From Candidatus Bathyarchaeota archaeon B23 (GTDB lineage Archaea > Thermoproteota > Bathyarchaeia > TCS64 > B23), in NCBI GenBank assembly GCA_001593875.1, contig LUCA01000017.1, positions 1 through 11,971 on the forward strand: 11,971 nucleotides of DNA, in the 5' to 3' direction. Under the pieces are notes generated by a model. It saw nothing but the letters and a program-made list of their open reading frames with translations, searched no databases and had not been told where the DNA came from. Made by a program: the position numbers and the translations under genes. This document shows, piece after piece, positions 5,939 to 11,971 of this stretch. Within the stretch, counting starts at the first letter, position 1. Each line of letters opens with the position of its first letter.

Positions 5939-6325
5939 ATGAAGACGACGCCTAGGAAGCCCCGGACGGTTCGAAGACGGTGGTTCAAGGCCCCCCTACA
6001 CCGGAGGCGAAGGGCCCTCTCAGCCCCCCTCTCCCCCGAGCTCCGAGCCCAATACGGGACGAGGTCGATGCCCGTGAGGCGGGGGGACACCATAGTCGTG
6101 TTGAGGGGGGACTGGAAGATGAAGGAGGGGAAGGTGACACGCATCGACTCAAAGCGGATGAGGATCTACATCGAAGGCCTCACCAGGGAGAAGATGGATG
6201 GCTCCACGGTCCCCATACCCCTCAGGCCGTGGAACGTGATGATCACCAAGCTCGACCTCAGCGACCCCTGGAGGAAGAGGATCGTGGGGAGGAGGGGATA
6301 CGCGTCGAAGGTGGGTGAGGGCTGA
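5939..6325 (+). CDS. rpl24: Large subunit ribosomal protein uL24
   Basis: The protein is 128 residues. It has the archaeal-type N-terminus (KPRTVRRRWFKAPLHRRRR, then LSPELRAQYGTRSMPVRRGD) leading into the KOW motif at about residues 46-75 (GDTIVVLRGDWKMKEGKVTRID). A C-terminal part follows with IPLRPWNVMITKLDLSDPWRKRI. uL24 initiates large-subunit assembly by binding the 5' region of 23S rRNA. The ATG follows the uL14 stop without a gap; GGTGG at 5929-5933 in the end of uL14 is the likely ribosome site. TGATG joins it to eS4. Confidence 0.95.
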   Translation: MKTTPRKPRTVRRRWFKAPLHRRRRALSAPLSPELRAQYGTRSMPVRRGDTIVVLRGDWKMKEGKVTRIDSKRMRIYIEGLTREKMDGSTVPIPLRPWNVMITKLDLSDPWRKRIVGRRGYASKVGEG

Positions 6326-7056
6326 TGGGTAGGAAGGGTCCGGGTAGGCATATGAAGAGGGAGAAGACGCCCCCCTTCTGGCCCATACATCGGAAGGAGC
6401 ACGTCTGGGCCGTCAGGCCGAGCCCAGGTCCACACCCCATCGAGGCCTCGATCCCTCTCCTGGTCCTCCTCAGGGATATGCTGGGCTACGCCAAGACGAG
6501 GAGGGAGGCGAAGAGGCTGATCAAGGAGGGGGGGATCCTCGTCGACGGCAGGCCCAGGAGGGATGAACGCTTCCCCGTGGGCCTCATGGATGTCGTCGAG
6601 ATACCCGACGCCGGTGAGGGCTATAGGATGCTGCCCGTAAGGGGGAGGAGGCTGACGCTCCACCCCATCGAAGGCGAGGAGCGGGGATACAAGCTCTGCC
6701 GAATCATCGACAAGAAGACGCTCAAGGGCGGTAGAGCCCAGCTCAACCTCCACGATGGAAGGAACATCCACCTCCCAGACGGCGGCGACGGGTATAGGGT
6801 GAACGACGTCCTCAAGCTGGCGATCCCCCGACAGGAGATCCTCGACCATATACGATTTGAGCCGGGGGTCTTGGCCCTCGTGGTGGGCGGCAGATCCGTC
6901 GGGGCGATGGGCAAGCTGAGGGAGATCGGCTCAGAGCCTGGGAGGTGGAGGACGGCCGCCCTGGAGACGGGCGAGGGGGAGGTGAGAACCCTCCTGCGAC
7001 ACGTCTTCGCCATAGGGAGGGAGGAACCCCTGATATCGCTGCCGGAGGCTGATTGA
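6325..7056 (+). CDS. rps4e: Small subunit ribosomal protein eS4
   Basis: The protein is 243 residues and shared only with archaea and eukaryotes. It begins with GPGRHMKREKTPPFWPIHRK. An S4-like RNA-binding domain lies around residues 40-95 (LGYAKTRREAKRLIKEGGIL, ending PVGLMDVVEI). A central domain holds YKLCRIIDKKTLKGGRAQLN and HDGRNI. A C-terminal KOW-like part contains FEPGVLALVVGGRSVGAMGK. The ATG overlaps the uL24 stop by one base and GGTGAGG at 6314-6320 is the ribosome site. The presence of this gene between uL24 and uL5 is a diagnostic archaeal arrangement. Confidence 0.96.
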   Translation: MGRKGPGRHMKREKTPPFWPIHRKEHVWAVRPSPGPHPIEASIPLLVLLRDMLGYAKTRREAKRLIKEGGILVDGRPRRDERFPVGLMDVVEIPDAGEGYRMLPVRGRRLTLHPIEGEERGYKLCRIIDKKTLKGGRAQLNLHDGRNIHLPDGGDGYRVNDVLKLAIPRQEILDHIRFEPGVLALVVGGRSVGAMGKLREIGSEPGRWRTAALETGEGEVRTLLRHVFAIGREEPLISLPEAD

Positions 7057-7057
7057 G

Positions 7058-7615
7058 GTGTCGGAGGAGGCCTTCGAGGAGGCGGCGGAGGATGGCTGGA
7101 AGCCCGAGAGAAACTTGATGTTGGAGCCGAGGATCGGGAAGGTGGTCGTCAACATCTGTGTAGGGCGATCCGGGGAGCCCCTGGAGAAGGCTGTGAGGAT
7201 CCTGGAGGAGTTGACGGGGCAGAGACCCTCCATCAGGAGGGCGAAGAGGACCATCAGGGCCTTCGGCATCAGGCGTAAGGAGCCCATCGCCTGCATGGTC
7301 ACCCTCAGGGGGGAGAGGGCTGAGAGCTTCCTCAGGAGGGCCCTGGAGGCCGTCGGCAACCGGATACCCTTGAGGAGCTTCGATGAGAACGGCAACTTCG
7401 CCTTCGGCATCAGGGAGCACATCGACCTACCCGGCGTGGAGTACGACCCCGAGGTGGGCATCATCGGCATGGACGTCATCGTCAACATAGAGCGCCCCGG
7501 CTACCGCGTCGCCCGTAGGAGGAAGGCCAAAGCCAAGATCGGTAGGGGGCATAGGGTGACGAGGGAGGAGGCGGCTGAGTTTATAAGGCGCCGCTTCGGA
7601 GTTGAGGTGTTCTGA
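7058..7615 (+). CDS. rpl5: Large subunit ribosomal protein uL5
   Basis: The protein is 185 residues from GTG 7058, one base after the eS4 stop, with GGAGG at 7044-7048. Conserved blocks include RIGKVVVNICVGRSGEPLEKA, LEELTGQRPSIRRAKRTI, FGIRRKEPIACMVTLRGERA, LRSFDENGNFAFGIREHIDLPG and GIIGMDVIVNIERPGYRVARR. uL5 contacts 5S rRNA and the P-site tRNA and forms the central protuberance with uL18. The first 16 or so residues are an acidic extension (MSEEAFEEAAEDGW) before the conserved core. The next in-frame ATG, at residue 21, would cut into the family alignment, so GTG is preferred. Confidence 0.95.
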   Translation: MSEEAFEEAAEDGWKPERNLMLEPRIGKVVVNICVGRSGEPLEKAVRILEELTGQRPSIRRAKRTIRAFGIRRKEPIACMVTLRGERAESFLRRALEAVGNRIPLRSFDENGNFAFGIREHIDLPGVEYDPEVGIIGMDVIVNIERPGYRVARRRKAKAKIGRGHRVTREEAAEFIRRRFGVEVF

Positions 7616-7616
7616 G

Positions 7617-7775
7617 ATGGGGGAGGAGGGTAAGGAGAAGAGGTTTGGGAGGGGAAGCCGCAGATGCATCAGATGCGGAACCCACGACGGCCTCATTAGG
7701 AGGTATCATCTCTACATCTGCCGACGCTGCTTCAGGGAGGTCGCCGAGAAGCTGGGCTTCAAGAAGTATATGTGA
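7617..7775 (+). CDS. rps14: Small subunit ribosomal protein uS14, zinc-binding type
   Basis: A 52-residue gene lies in the gap between uL5 and uS8. It begins at ATG 7617, one base after the uL5 stop, with GAGGTG at 7604-7609 as ribosome site, and ends with TGA 7773-7775. The protein has a basic, Gly-rich start (FGRGSRRC). Four cysteines (Cys17, Cys20, Cys35, Cys38) form the CIRC and CRRC zinc knuckles, and the ending AEKLGFKKY is conserved. This is the compact zinc-containing form found in archaea. uS14 binds 16S rRNA in the head of the small subunit. Size, motif and position all agree. Confidence 0.95.
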   Translation: MGEEGKEKRFGRGSRRCIRCGTHDGLIRRYHLYICRRCFREVAEKLGFKKYM

Positions 7776-7785
7776 GGCGGAGAGC

Positions 7786-8178
7786 ATGACGATGAATGAC
7801 CCCCTCGCCAACGCCCTCACGACGATCAGAAACCATGAGGAGCGGCGTAAGAAGGAGTGCATCATCTCCCCGGCGTCGAAGCTCATCGGGAAAGTCCTGA
7901 GGATCATGCAGTCTAAAGGCTACATCGGAGAGATCGAGTACATCGACGACGGGAGAGCCGGTAAGTTCAGGGTTCAGCTCTTCGGCAGGATCAACGACTG
8001 CAGGGCCATAAAGCCGAGGCACGCGGTGAGGATGAAGGAGATGGAGGAGTGGGAGAAGCGCTACCTCCCCGCGAAGGATGTGGGCGTCCTCATCCTCACC
8101 ACCCCCCAGGGCATCATGACCCATGAGGAGGCGAGGAAGAGGCATATAGGGGGTAGGCTGATAGCCTACGTCTTCTAG
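7786..8178 (+). CDS. rps8: Small subunit ribosomal protein uS8
   Basis: The protein is 130 residues from ATG 7786, ten bases after the uS14 stop. The frame is open further upstream, but that part overlaps uS14 and does not look like protein of this family; MTMNDPLANALTTIRNHE is the classical archaeal uS8 start. Other blocks are ASKLIGKVLRIMQSKGYIGE, IKPRHAVRMKEMEEWEKRYLP and the C-terminal VGVLILTTPQGIMTHEEARK followed by GGRLIAYVF. ATG 7792 two codons later is an alternative. uS8 organises the central domain of 16S rRNA. Confidence 0.95.
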   Translation: MTMNDPLANALTTIRNHEERRKKECIISPASKLIGKVLRIMQSKGYIGEIEYIDDGRAGKFRVQLFGRINDCRAIKPRHAVRMKEMEEWEKRYLPAKDVGVLILTTPQGIMTHEEARKRHIGGRLIAYVF

Positions 8179-8187
8179 GTGGTGGAG

Positions 8188-8730
8188 ATGGCCCTCACCG
8201 TCGTCGAGAGCGTCGTCGACGTCCCCGATGGAGTGGAGGTATCCCTAGAGGGGAAGAGGGTGAAGGTCTCAGGCCCCAGGGGCGTGGTGGAGAAGGACTT
8301 CGCCCACGCCGGGGTCGAGCTCGCATTAGACGGCGGCAGGGTGAGGGTCTGGGCTCAGAATCCGAAGAAGAGGGAGAGGGCCCTGGTGAAGACCATCGCC
8401 AGCCATATAGGGAATATGATCAAGGGGGTGACGAGGGGCTTCAGGTATAAGCTCAAGATCGTCTATGTTCACTTCCCCATCAACGTCCAGATCGTCGGCG
8501 ACAGGGTTATCATACAGAACTTCCTGGGGGAGCGAAGGCCGAGGGAGGCGAGGATCGTCGGCGACACCAAGGTCTACGTCCAGGGCGAGGACGTCATCGT
8601 GGAGGGCGTAGACATCGAGGCCGTGGCGCAGACGGCGGCGAACATACAGCAGGCGACGAGGATCAGGCGTAAGGACCTCAGGAAGTTCCTCGACGGCATC
8701 TACGTCTACGAGAAGGGGGAGATGGGATGA
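8188..8730 (+). CDS. rpl6: Large subunit ribosomal protein uL6
   Basis: The protein is 180 residues. It has the family's two related domains. The first contains VPDGVEVSLEGKRVKVSGPR. The second contains KIVYVHFPINVQIVGDRVII, then the conserved NFLGERRPREARI, and the VYVQGEDVIVEGVDIEAVAQ segment followed by AANIQQATRIRRKD. I chose ATG 8188 with GGTGGTGGAG (8178-8187) just before it; in-frame GTG codons at 8179 and 8182 form part of that ribosome site and would add three residues. uL6 binds near the sarcin-ricin loop and factor-binding site. It overlaps eL32 by four bases (ATGA). Confidence 0.95.
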   Translation: MALTVVESVVDVPDGVEVSLEGKRVKVSGPRGVVEKDFAHAGVELALDGGRVRVWAQNPKKRERALVKTIASHIGNMIKGVTRGFRYKLKIVYVHFPINVQIVGDRVIIQNFLGERRPREARIVGDTKVYVQGEDVIVEGVDIEAVAQTAANIQQATRIRRKDLRKFLDGIYVYEKGEMG

Positions 8731-9146
8731 ACACCCTGGAGCTGAGGAGGAGGCTTCTGAGGCTGAGGAGGCGCATCGCCTCCAAGAGGCCGAGGTTCAG
8801 GAGGCAGGAGAGCTGGAGATACGCCAGGATCAAGGAGAGCTGGAGGAGGCCTAGGGGGATAGACAGCAAGATGAGGCTGAAGAGGAAGGGGTGGCCCCCC
8901 TCACCCAGCGTCGGATACAGGTCCCCGAGGGCCGTGAGGGGGCTTCACCCCTCGGGCTATGAGGAGGTTTTGGTCCACAACGTGGGAGACCTCGCCGCCG
9001 TCGACCCAGAGACCCAGGCGGTGAGGATCGCCGGAGCCGTGGGGGCCAGGAAGAGGGCTCTCATCCTCGCCGAGGCCGGGAGGAGGGGGATCAAGGTCCT
9101 GAACCCTGGATTGGTGGAGGAGGAGGTGGAGGAGATTGAGCCTTAG
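8727..9146 (+). CDS. rpl32e: Large subunit ribosomal protein eL32
   Basis: The protein is 139 residues and archaeal/eukaryotic only. After an Arg/Leu-rich N-terminal helix it has KRPRFRRQESWRYARIKESW, then RRPRGIDSKMRLKRKGWPPS, SVGYRSPRAVRGLHPSGYEE, VLVHNVGDL, and PETQAVRIAGAVGARKRALI followed by KVLNP. The tail is Glu-rich (EEEVEEIEP), and its GAG/GTG codons contain the ribosome site and the TTG start of eL19, which overlaps by 11 bases. The ATG overlaps the uL6 TGA. Confidence 0.95.
   Translation: MNTLELRRRLLRLRRRIASKRPRFRRQESWRYARIKESWRRPRGIDSKMRLKRKGWPPSPSVGYRSPRAVRGLHPSGYEEVLVHNVGDLAAVDPETQAVRIAGAVGARKRALILAEAGRRGIKVLNPGLVEEEVEEIEP
9125..9134 (+). promoter_or_regulatory. Ribosome-binding site for eL19, inside eL32
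   Basis: GGTGGAGGAG lies at the end of eL32 and ends one base before TTG 9136, with its GGTGG part at a normal distance. It decides in favour of the TTG start and places the whole initiation region of eL19 within coding sequence, which implies coupling to eL32 translation. Confidence 0.6.
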
Positions 9147-9594
9147 GAGCCAGAGGAGGCTGGCCGCCTCCATCCTGGGCGTCGGCGTCAACAGGATTTG
9201 GATCGACCCCGAGCGGGTAGACGAGGTGGAGGTGGCCATCACCAGGGAGGAGATCAAGAGGCTCATCGACCGAGGCGTCATCAGGGCTGAGCCCCTGAAG
9301 GGGCAGAGCCAGGGTAGAACCCGCATACTGAAGGCCAAGCGGAGGAGGGGTCGACGTCGAGGCTCAGGCAGCCGGAAGGGGAGCAAGTACGCCATCGTCT
9401 CCAGGAAGAGGAGGTGGATAAGCCGCATAAGGGCGCTGAGGAGGAGGCTGAGGCTGCTGAGGGAGAGGCGCATCATCACCGTCAGCACCTATAGGATGCT
9501 CTACAGGAAGGCGAAGGGAGGGATGTTCAGGAGCTGCGCGGACCTGGAGAGATATATAGAGGAGCATAAGCTGAGGAGGAGGATCCTTGGCTAA
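9136..9594 (+). CDS. rpl19e: Large subunit ribosomal protein eL19
   Basis: The protein is 152 residues from TTG 9136. The start is supported by the family opening MSLRSQRRLAASILGVG, then NRIWIDPERVDEVEVAITRE, KRLIDRGVIRA and the Arg/Lys-rich GRTRILKAKRRRGRRRGSGS linker. A long basic C-terminal helix with YRMLYRKAKGGMFRS closes the protein. eL19 stabilises 23S rRNA and forms an intersubunit contact. It is archaeal/eukaryotic only. It overlaps eL32 by 11 bases and uL18 by 8. Confidence 0.95.
   Translation: MSLRSQRRLAASILGVGVNRIWIDPERVDEVEVAITREEIKRLIDRGVIRAEPLKGQSQGRTRILKAKRRRGRRRGSGSRKGSKYAIVSRKRRWISRIRALRRRLRLLRERRIITVSTYRMLYRKAKGGMFRSCADLERYIEEHKLRRRILG
9574..9582 (+). promoter_or_regulatory. 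Ribosome-binding site for uL18, inside eL19
   Basis: AGGAGGAGG encodes consecutive arginines at the end of eL19 and lies four bases before TTG 9587. It supports the TTG start of uL18, for which there is no suitable ATG. Confidence 0.6.
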
Positions 9595-10186
9595 GGGGCC
9601 GGGCTACACGGTGCCGTATCGGCGTAGGAGGGAGGGAAAGACCGACTACAAGGCTAGGAGGACCCTCGTCGCCTCCGATAAACCCCGATTCGTGGTGAGG
9701 CCGACGAATAGGAACATCATCATACAGCTCGTGGAGGCGAGGATCGAAGGCGACCACATCCTGACGCAGACCACGTCCCAGGAGTTGGTGAGGCACTTCG
9801 GGTGGCTGGGGGGGAGGAAGAACACCCCGGCGGCCTACCTCCTAGGCCTCATAGCGGGCTACAAGGCCCTGGAGAGGGGGATCGAGAGCGCCATCCTGGA
9901 TATGGGGCTTCGGAGGGCCTCTAAAGGGTGTAAGGTCTATGCGGCCGTCAAGGGGGCCCTCGACGCCGGGCTGGAGGTCCCCTGCGACCCGGAGGTCTTC
10001 CCCTCCGATGACCGCATCGAGGGAGCCGTCATCGCCGAGTATGCGGAGATGCTCCAAGAGAACCCGGAGGAGTATGAGAGGAGGTTCTCCGACTACCTGA
10101 GGAGGGGGCTTAGACCCGAGGAGCTTCCCAGGCATTTCAGGGAAGTGAGGGAGAGGATTCTGGAGGAGATGGGAGGTGAGCAGTGA
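9587..10186 (+). CDS. rpl18: Large subunit ribosomal protein uL18
   Basis: The protein is 199 residues, the archaeal long form. It begins at TTG 9587 with MAKGPGYTVPYRRRREGKTD, the expected archaeal start, followed by YKARRTLVASDKPRFVVRPT, NIIIQLVEARIEGDHIL, GLIAGYKALERG and VYAAVKGALDAGLEVPC. A C-terminal region found in archaea and eukaryotes follows (YERRFSDYLRRGLRPEELPR). uL18 binds 5S rRNA in the central protuberance together with uL5. The end (LEEMGGEQ) contains the GGAGGAG ribosome site at 10162-10168 and the GTG start of uS5, overlapping by 11 bases. Confidence 0.95.
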   Translation: MAKGPGYTVPYRRRREGKTDYKARRTLVASDKPRFVVRPTNRNIIIQLVEARIEGDHILTQTTSQELVRHFGWLGGRKNTPAAYLLGLIAGYKALERGIESAILDMGLRRASKGCKVYAAVKGALDAGLEVPCDPEVFPSDDRIEGAVIAEYAEMLQENPEEYERRFSDYLRRGLRPEELPRHFREVRERILEEMGGEQ

Positions 10187-10796
10187 GAAGGAGTGGACCC
10201 CCAGAACGATGCTGGGGAGACTGGTCTTAGAGGGCAAGATCACCTCGATCCATGAGATCTTCGAGATGGGCTATAGGATCAAGGAGGTGGAGATCGTCGA
10301 CGTATTGCTGCCGGACCTGGCGGATGAGGTCATCGACATCAACCTAGTTCAGAAGCAGACGGACGCCGGGGAGAGGTCGAGGTTCAGGGCCCTCGTCGCC
10401 GTCGGCAACATGGACGGCCTCGTCGGCGTCGGCCTGGGGAAGGCTCAGAGGGTGAGGACGGCCATCGAGAAGGCCATCAGGGATGCGAAGCTCAACGTCT
10501 ACCCCGTCAGGAGGGGATGTGGAAGCTGGGAGTGCGGCTGCGGTGAACCGCACTCGCTGCCCTTCAAGGTCTGGGGGAAATGCGGCAGCGTCGAGGTGAC
10601 CCTCCTCCCAGGGCCTAAGGGGCTGGGCCTAGTCATCGGCGACACGGCGAAGACGGTGCTCCGGCTCGCAGGCGTCGAGGACTGCTGGTCCAGAAGCAGG
10701 GGAGACACCAGGACGGCGGTCTCCTTCGCCTTCGCCACCTTCGACGCCCTTAAGAGGACCTGGAGGATGATGACCCCTAGGGATTGGGCGAGCTGA
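10176..10796 (+). CDS. rps5: Small subunit ribosomal protein uS5
   Basis: The protein is 206 residues from GTG 10176, with GGAGGAG seven bases upstream inside uL18. The N-terminal part (WTPRTMLGRLVLEGKITSIH) is of the archaeal type. The double-stranded RNA-binding-like domain has TDAGERSRFRALVAVGNMDG and VGVGLGKA. The archaeal insert GCGSWECGCGEPHSLPFKV with KCGS (Cys115, Cys120, Cys122, Cys136) is typical. The C-terminal domain has GPKGLGLVIGDTAKTVLRLA and GDTRTAVSFAFATFDALKRT. uS5 lies near the mRNA entry and decoding centre and affects fidelity. Confidence 0.96.
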   Translation: MSSEKEWTPRTMLGRLVLEGKITSIHEIFEMGYRIKEVEIVDVLLPDLADEVIDINLVQKQTDAGERSRFRALVAVGNMDGLVGVGLGKAQRVRTAIEKAIRDAKLNVYPVRRGCGSWECGCGEPHSLPFKVWGKCGSVEVTLLPGPKGLGLVIGDTAKTVLRLAGVEDCWSRSRGDTRTAVSFAFATFDALKRTWRMMTPRDWAS

Positions 10797-10797
10797 G

Positions 10798-11271
10798 ATG
10801 GAGCATCGATGCCTCTTGGTCATCCGGATTCGAGGGAGGATCAACGTCCCAAAGGGGGTGAGGGACACCCTCCACATGCTGAGGCTGAGGAGGAAGAATA
10901 CAGCCACCCTCATCGACGACCGGCCCAGCTACAGGGGGATGCTCCAGACGGCCAAGGACTGGATCACCTGGGGCGAGCCGACGTTGAAGACGATCAGGAT
11001 GCTGCTGGAGAGGAGGGGGGAGAAGGTGGGGGGAGGACCCATAGACGGGGAGACCCTTGAGGCTCTGGGATACGGCAGCCTCGAGGAGCTGGCTGAGGAC
11101 CTCCACTCCTGTAGGGCTGAGTTCCACAGGCTGAAGGGCGTCAAGCCCTTCTTCAGGCTCCATTCACCCAGCGGGGGCTTTAAGGGCTCCATAAAGCGCC
11201 CCTACAGGGCCGGCGGCGAGCTGGGCTATAGGGGCGAGGCGATAAACGAGCTGGCTGAGAGGATGAGCTGA
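10798..11271 (+). CDS. rpl30: Large subunit ribosomal protein uL30
   Basis: This 157-residue archaeal long form begins with CLLVIRIRGRINVPKGVRDT and LHMLRLRRKN, followed by YRGMLQTAKDWITWGEPT. The C-terminal extension is typical of archaea and eukaryotes (FFRLHSPSGGFKGSIKRPYR, GELGYRG). ATG 10798 follows the uS5 stop by one base; the ribosome site before it is weak, so coupling with uS5 is likely. A 38-base gap, the largest in the operon, follows its stop. Confidence 0.95.
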   Translation: MEHRCLLVIRIRGRINVPKGVRDTLHMLRLRRKNTATLIDDRPSYRGMLQTAKDWITWGEPTLKTIRMLLERRGEKVGGGPIDGETLEALGYGSLEELAEDLHSCRAEFHRLKGVKPFFRLHSPSGGFKGSIKRPYRAGGELGYRGEAINELAERMS

Positions 11272-11286
11272 GAAACCCTTTTAACG
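11272..11286 (+). promoter_or_regulatory. Candidate internal promoter before uL15-secY
   Basis: GAAACCCTTTTAACG directly follows the uL30 stop. The TTTTAA core (11279-11284) is TATA-like and GAAACC could act as a BRE. The core centre lies about 28 bases before ATG 11310, the spacing for a leaderless transcript. The sequence before that ATG (a run of five G then TTGAATGGG) lacks a good Shine-Dalgarno match. The box is weaker than the one before uL22, so this is a reasonable but unproven call. Confidence 0.4.
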
Positions 11287-11309
11287 TAATCCTCAGGGGG
11301 TTGAATGGG

Positions 11310-11753
11310 ATGCCTCACCGGCTGAGGAAGACGAGGAAGCTCCGCGGCTCAAGGACCATGGGCTACGGGAGGGTAGGCCAACACAGGAAGACAGGGGGGA
11401 GAGGCGGAGTGGGGAAGGCCGGCGGCAGGAACCACTTCTGGATCAGAACCGTCAAATACGAGCCCAAGAGGTTTAGGAAGGTAGGGTTCAAGCCTCCGTC
11501 AGCCCTCAAGCCCAGGCCCTCCACCGTCAACGTCGGAGAGCTCATGGAGCTCGCCTTCAGGCTCTATGGGGCTGAGGCTCTGAGGAGCAGGGAACCCCTG
11601 GAGCTGGACCTGGAGGCGATGGGCTATAGGAAGCTCCTAGGCGAGGGGGAGGTCTCGATTCCCCTGAGGGTGAGGATCCCCTCCTACAGCGAGAGCGCCA
11701 AGGAGAAGATAGAGGAGGCGGGTGGAGAGCTCCTGGGTGAGTGGGATGGGTAG
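11310..11753 (+). CDS. rpl15: Large subunit ribosomal protein uL15
   Basis: The protein is 147 residues from ATG 11310. The archaeal start MPHRLRKTRKLRGSRTMGYG fixes this codon; TTG 11301 in frame would add three unlikely residues. A Gly/Arg-rich extended N-terminal region follows (GRVGQHRKTGGRGGVGKAGG, RNHFWI), then FRKVGFKPPS and a globular C-terminal domain with VNVGELMELA and EAMGYRKLLGEGEVSIPLRV. uL15 penetrates 23S rRNA late in large-subunit assembly. It overlaps secY by eight bases, the usual neighbour in the spc cluster. Confidence 0.95.
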   Translation: MPHRLRKTRKLRGSRTMGYGRVGQHRKTGGRGGVGKAGGRNHFWIRTVKYEPKRFRKVGFKPPSALKPRPSTVNVGELMELAFRLYGAEALRSREPLELDLEAMGYRKLLGEGEVSIPLRVRIPSYSESAKEKIEEAGGELLGEWDG

Positions 11754-11971
11754 ATTCCTAGAGGTCTTCAGACCCATCTCCAGGTTCATGCCGGAGGTTA
11801 AGCGACCCGATAGGAGGGTCCCCTTCAACACAAAGCTCCTCTGGACGGGTCTGGCGCTCATCATCTACCTCATCATGTCGGAGATACCCCTCTACGGCAT
11901 CGCCCCCAGAGCCGAGAGCGAGGCCCTCTTCACCATGAGGGTGGTCTTCGCCTCCAAGTATGGCACCCTCA
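11746..11971 (+). CDS. secY: Preprotein translocase subunit SecY (3' partial)
   Basis: Seventy-five codons are visible before the window ends. The N-terminus (MGRFLEVFRPISRFMPEVKR, then PFNTKLLWTGLALIIYLIMS) is typical of archaeal SecY: a short amphipathic cytoplasmic helix, then the first transmembrane segment at about residues 28-49, followed by the start of the external loop and plug region. SecY forms the protein-conducting channel in the cytoplasmic membrane. ATG 11746 lies in the end of uL15, with GGTGA at 11736-11740 five bases upstream; GTG 11737 in frame is a less likely start. The gene continues past the right edge. Confidence 0.93.
   Translation, partial: MGRFLEVFRPISRFMPEVKRPDRRVPFNTKLLWTGLALIIYLIMSEIPLYGIAPRAESEALFTMRVVFASKYGTL

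Noticed and set aside
6166..7420. Long minus-strand open frames opposite uL24, eS4 and uL5 (for example 6166-6849 and 6812-7420)
   Set aside because: They mirror well-identified ribosomal genes. The coding strand rarely uses TTA, CTA or TCA codons, so antisense stops are scarce and long chance frames appear. Their translations are Pro/Gly/Asp/Leu-rich without family motifs.
7645..7785. Upstream extension of the uS8 frame by 47 codons
   Set aside because: It lies on top of uS14, which has clear zinc-knuckle motifs, and the extension has no resemblance to uS8; the classical uS8 start is at 7786.

Overview
The window is archaeal chromosomal DNA. It is GC-rich and its coding strands are purine-loaded: Arg is mostly AGG, Glu mostly GAG, and the Leu codons TTA/CTA and the Ser codon TCA are scarce. 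Archaeal identity rests on the ribosomal gene set and order (eS4, eL32, eL19 and RNase P component 1 inside the S10/spc cluster), on BRE/TATA-type promoters, and on archaeal versions of uS5, uL15 and SecY. I infer a thermophilic TACK-group archaeon, possibly of the Bathyarchaeia type, but the sequence alone does not fix the lineage.

Layout. Positions 1-3563 are a mosaic of accessory and metabolic genes. They hold the 3' part of a glycosylasparaginase-family Ntn-hydrolase, a coupled small protein of unknown function, a convergent radical SAM protein of the COG0731/TYW1-related group, a frameshifted membrane-anchored metallo-beta-lactamase-fold gene (COG1237 type) on the same minus strand, and a divergent small cupin. 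Positions 3564-3621 hold a clear archaeal promoter. From 3622 to the right edge runs one uninterrupted ribosomal protein operon: uL22, uS3, uL29, Rnp1, uS17, uL14, uL24, eS4, uL5, uS14, uS8, uL6, eL32, eL19, uL18, uS5, uL30, uL15, and secY, which is cut by the edge.

How the genes work together. The operon makes ribosomal proteins of both subunits, one RNase P protein and the translocon channel. Genes are packed from an 11-base overlap to a 10-base gap, many start with TTG or GTG inside the previous gene's end, and Shine-Dalgarno sequences lie inside the previous gene's last codons, so translational coupling is likely throughout. The only larger internal gap (38 bases, before uL15) carries a TATA-like element and may restart transcription for uL15-secY. 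The usual left half of the cluster (uL3-uL4-uL23-uL2-uS19) is not next to uL22 here.

No stretch above 300 bases lacks a gene. I see no tRNA, rRNA, CRISPR array, insertion sequence or defence module. This is mostly a conserved housekeeping region and I found no convincing new system. The most useful observations are the cluster break at uL22, the one-base lesion in the metallo-beta-lactamase gene, the possible leaderless promoters, and the uncharacterised gene coupled to the asparaginase.
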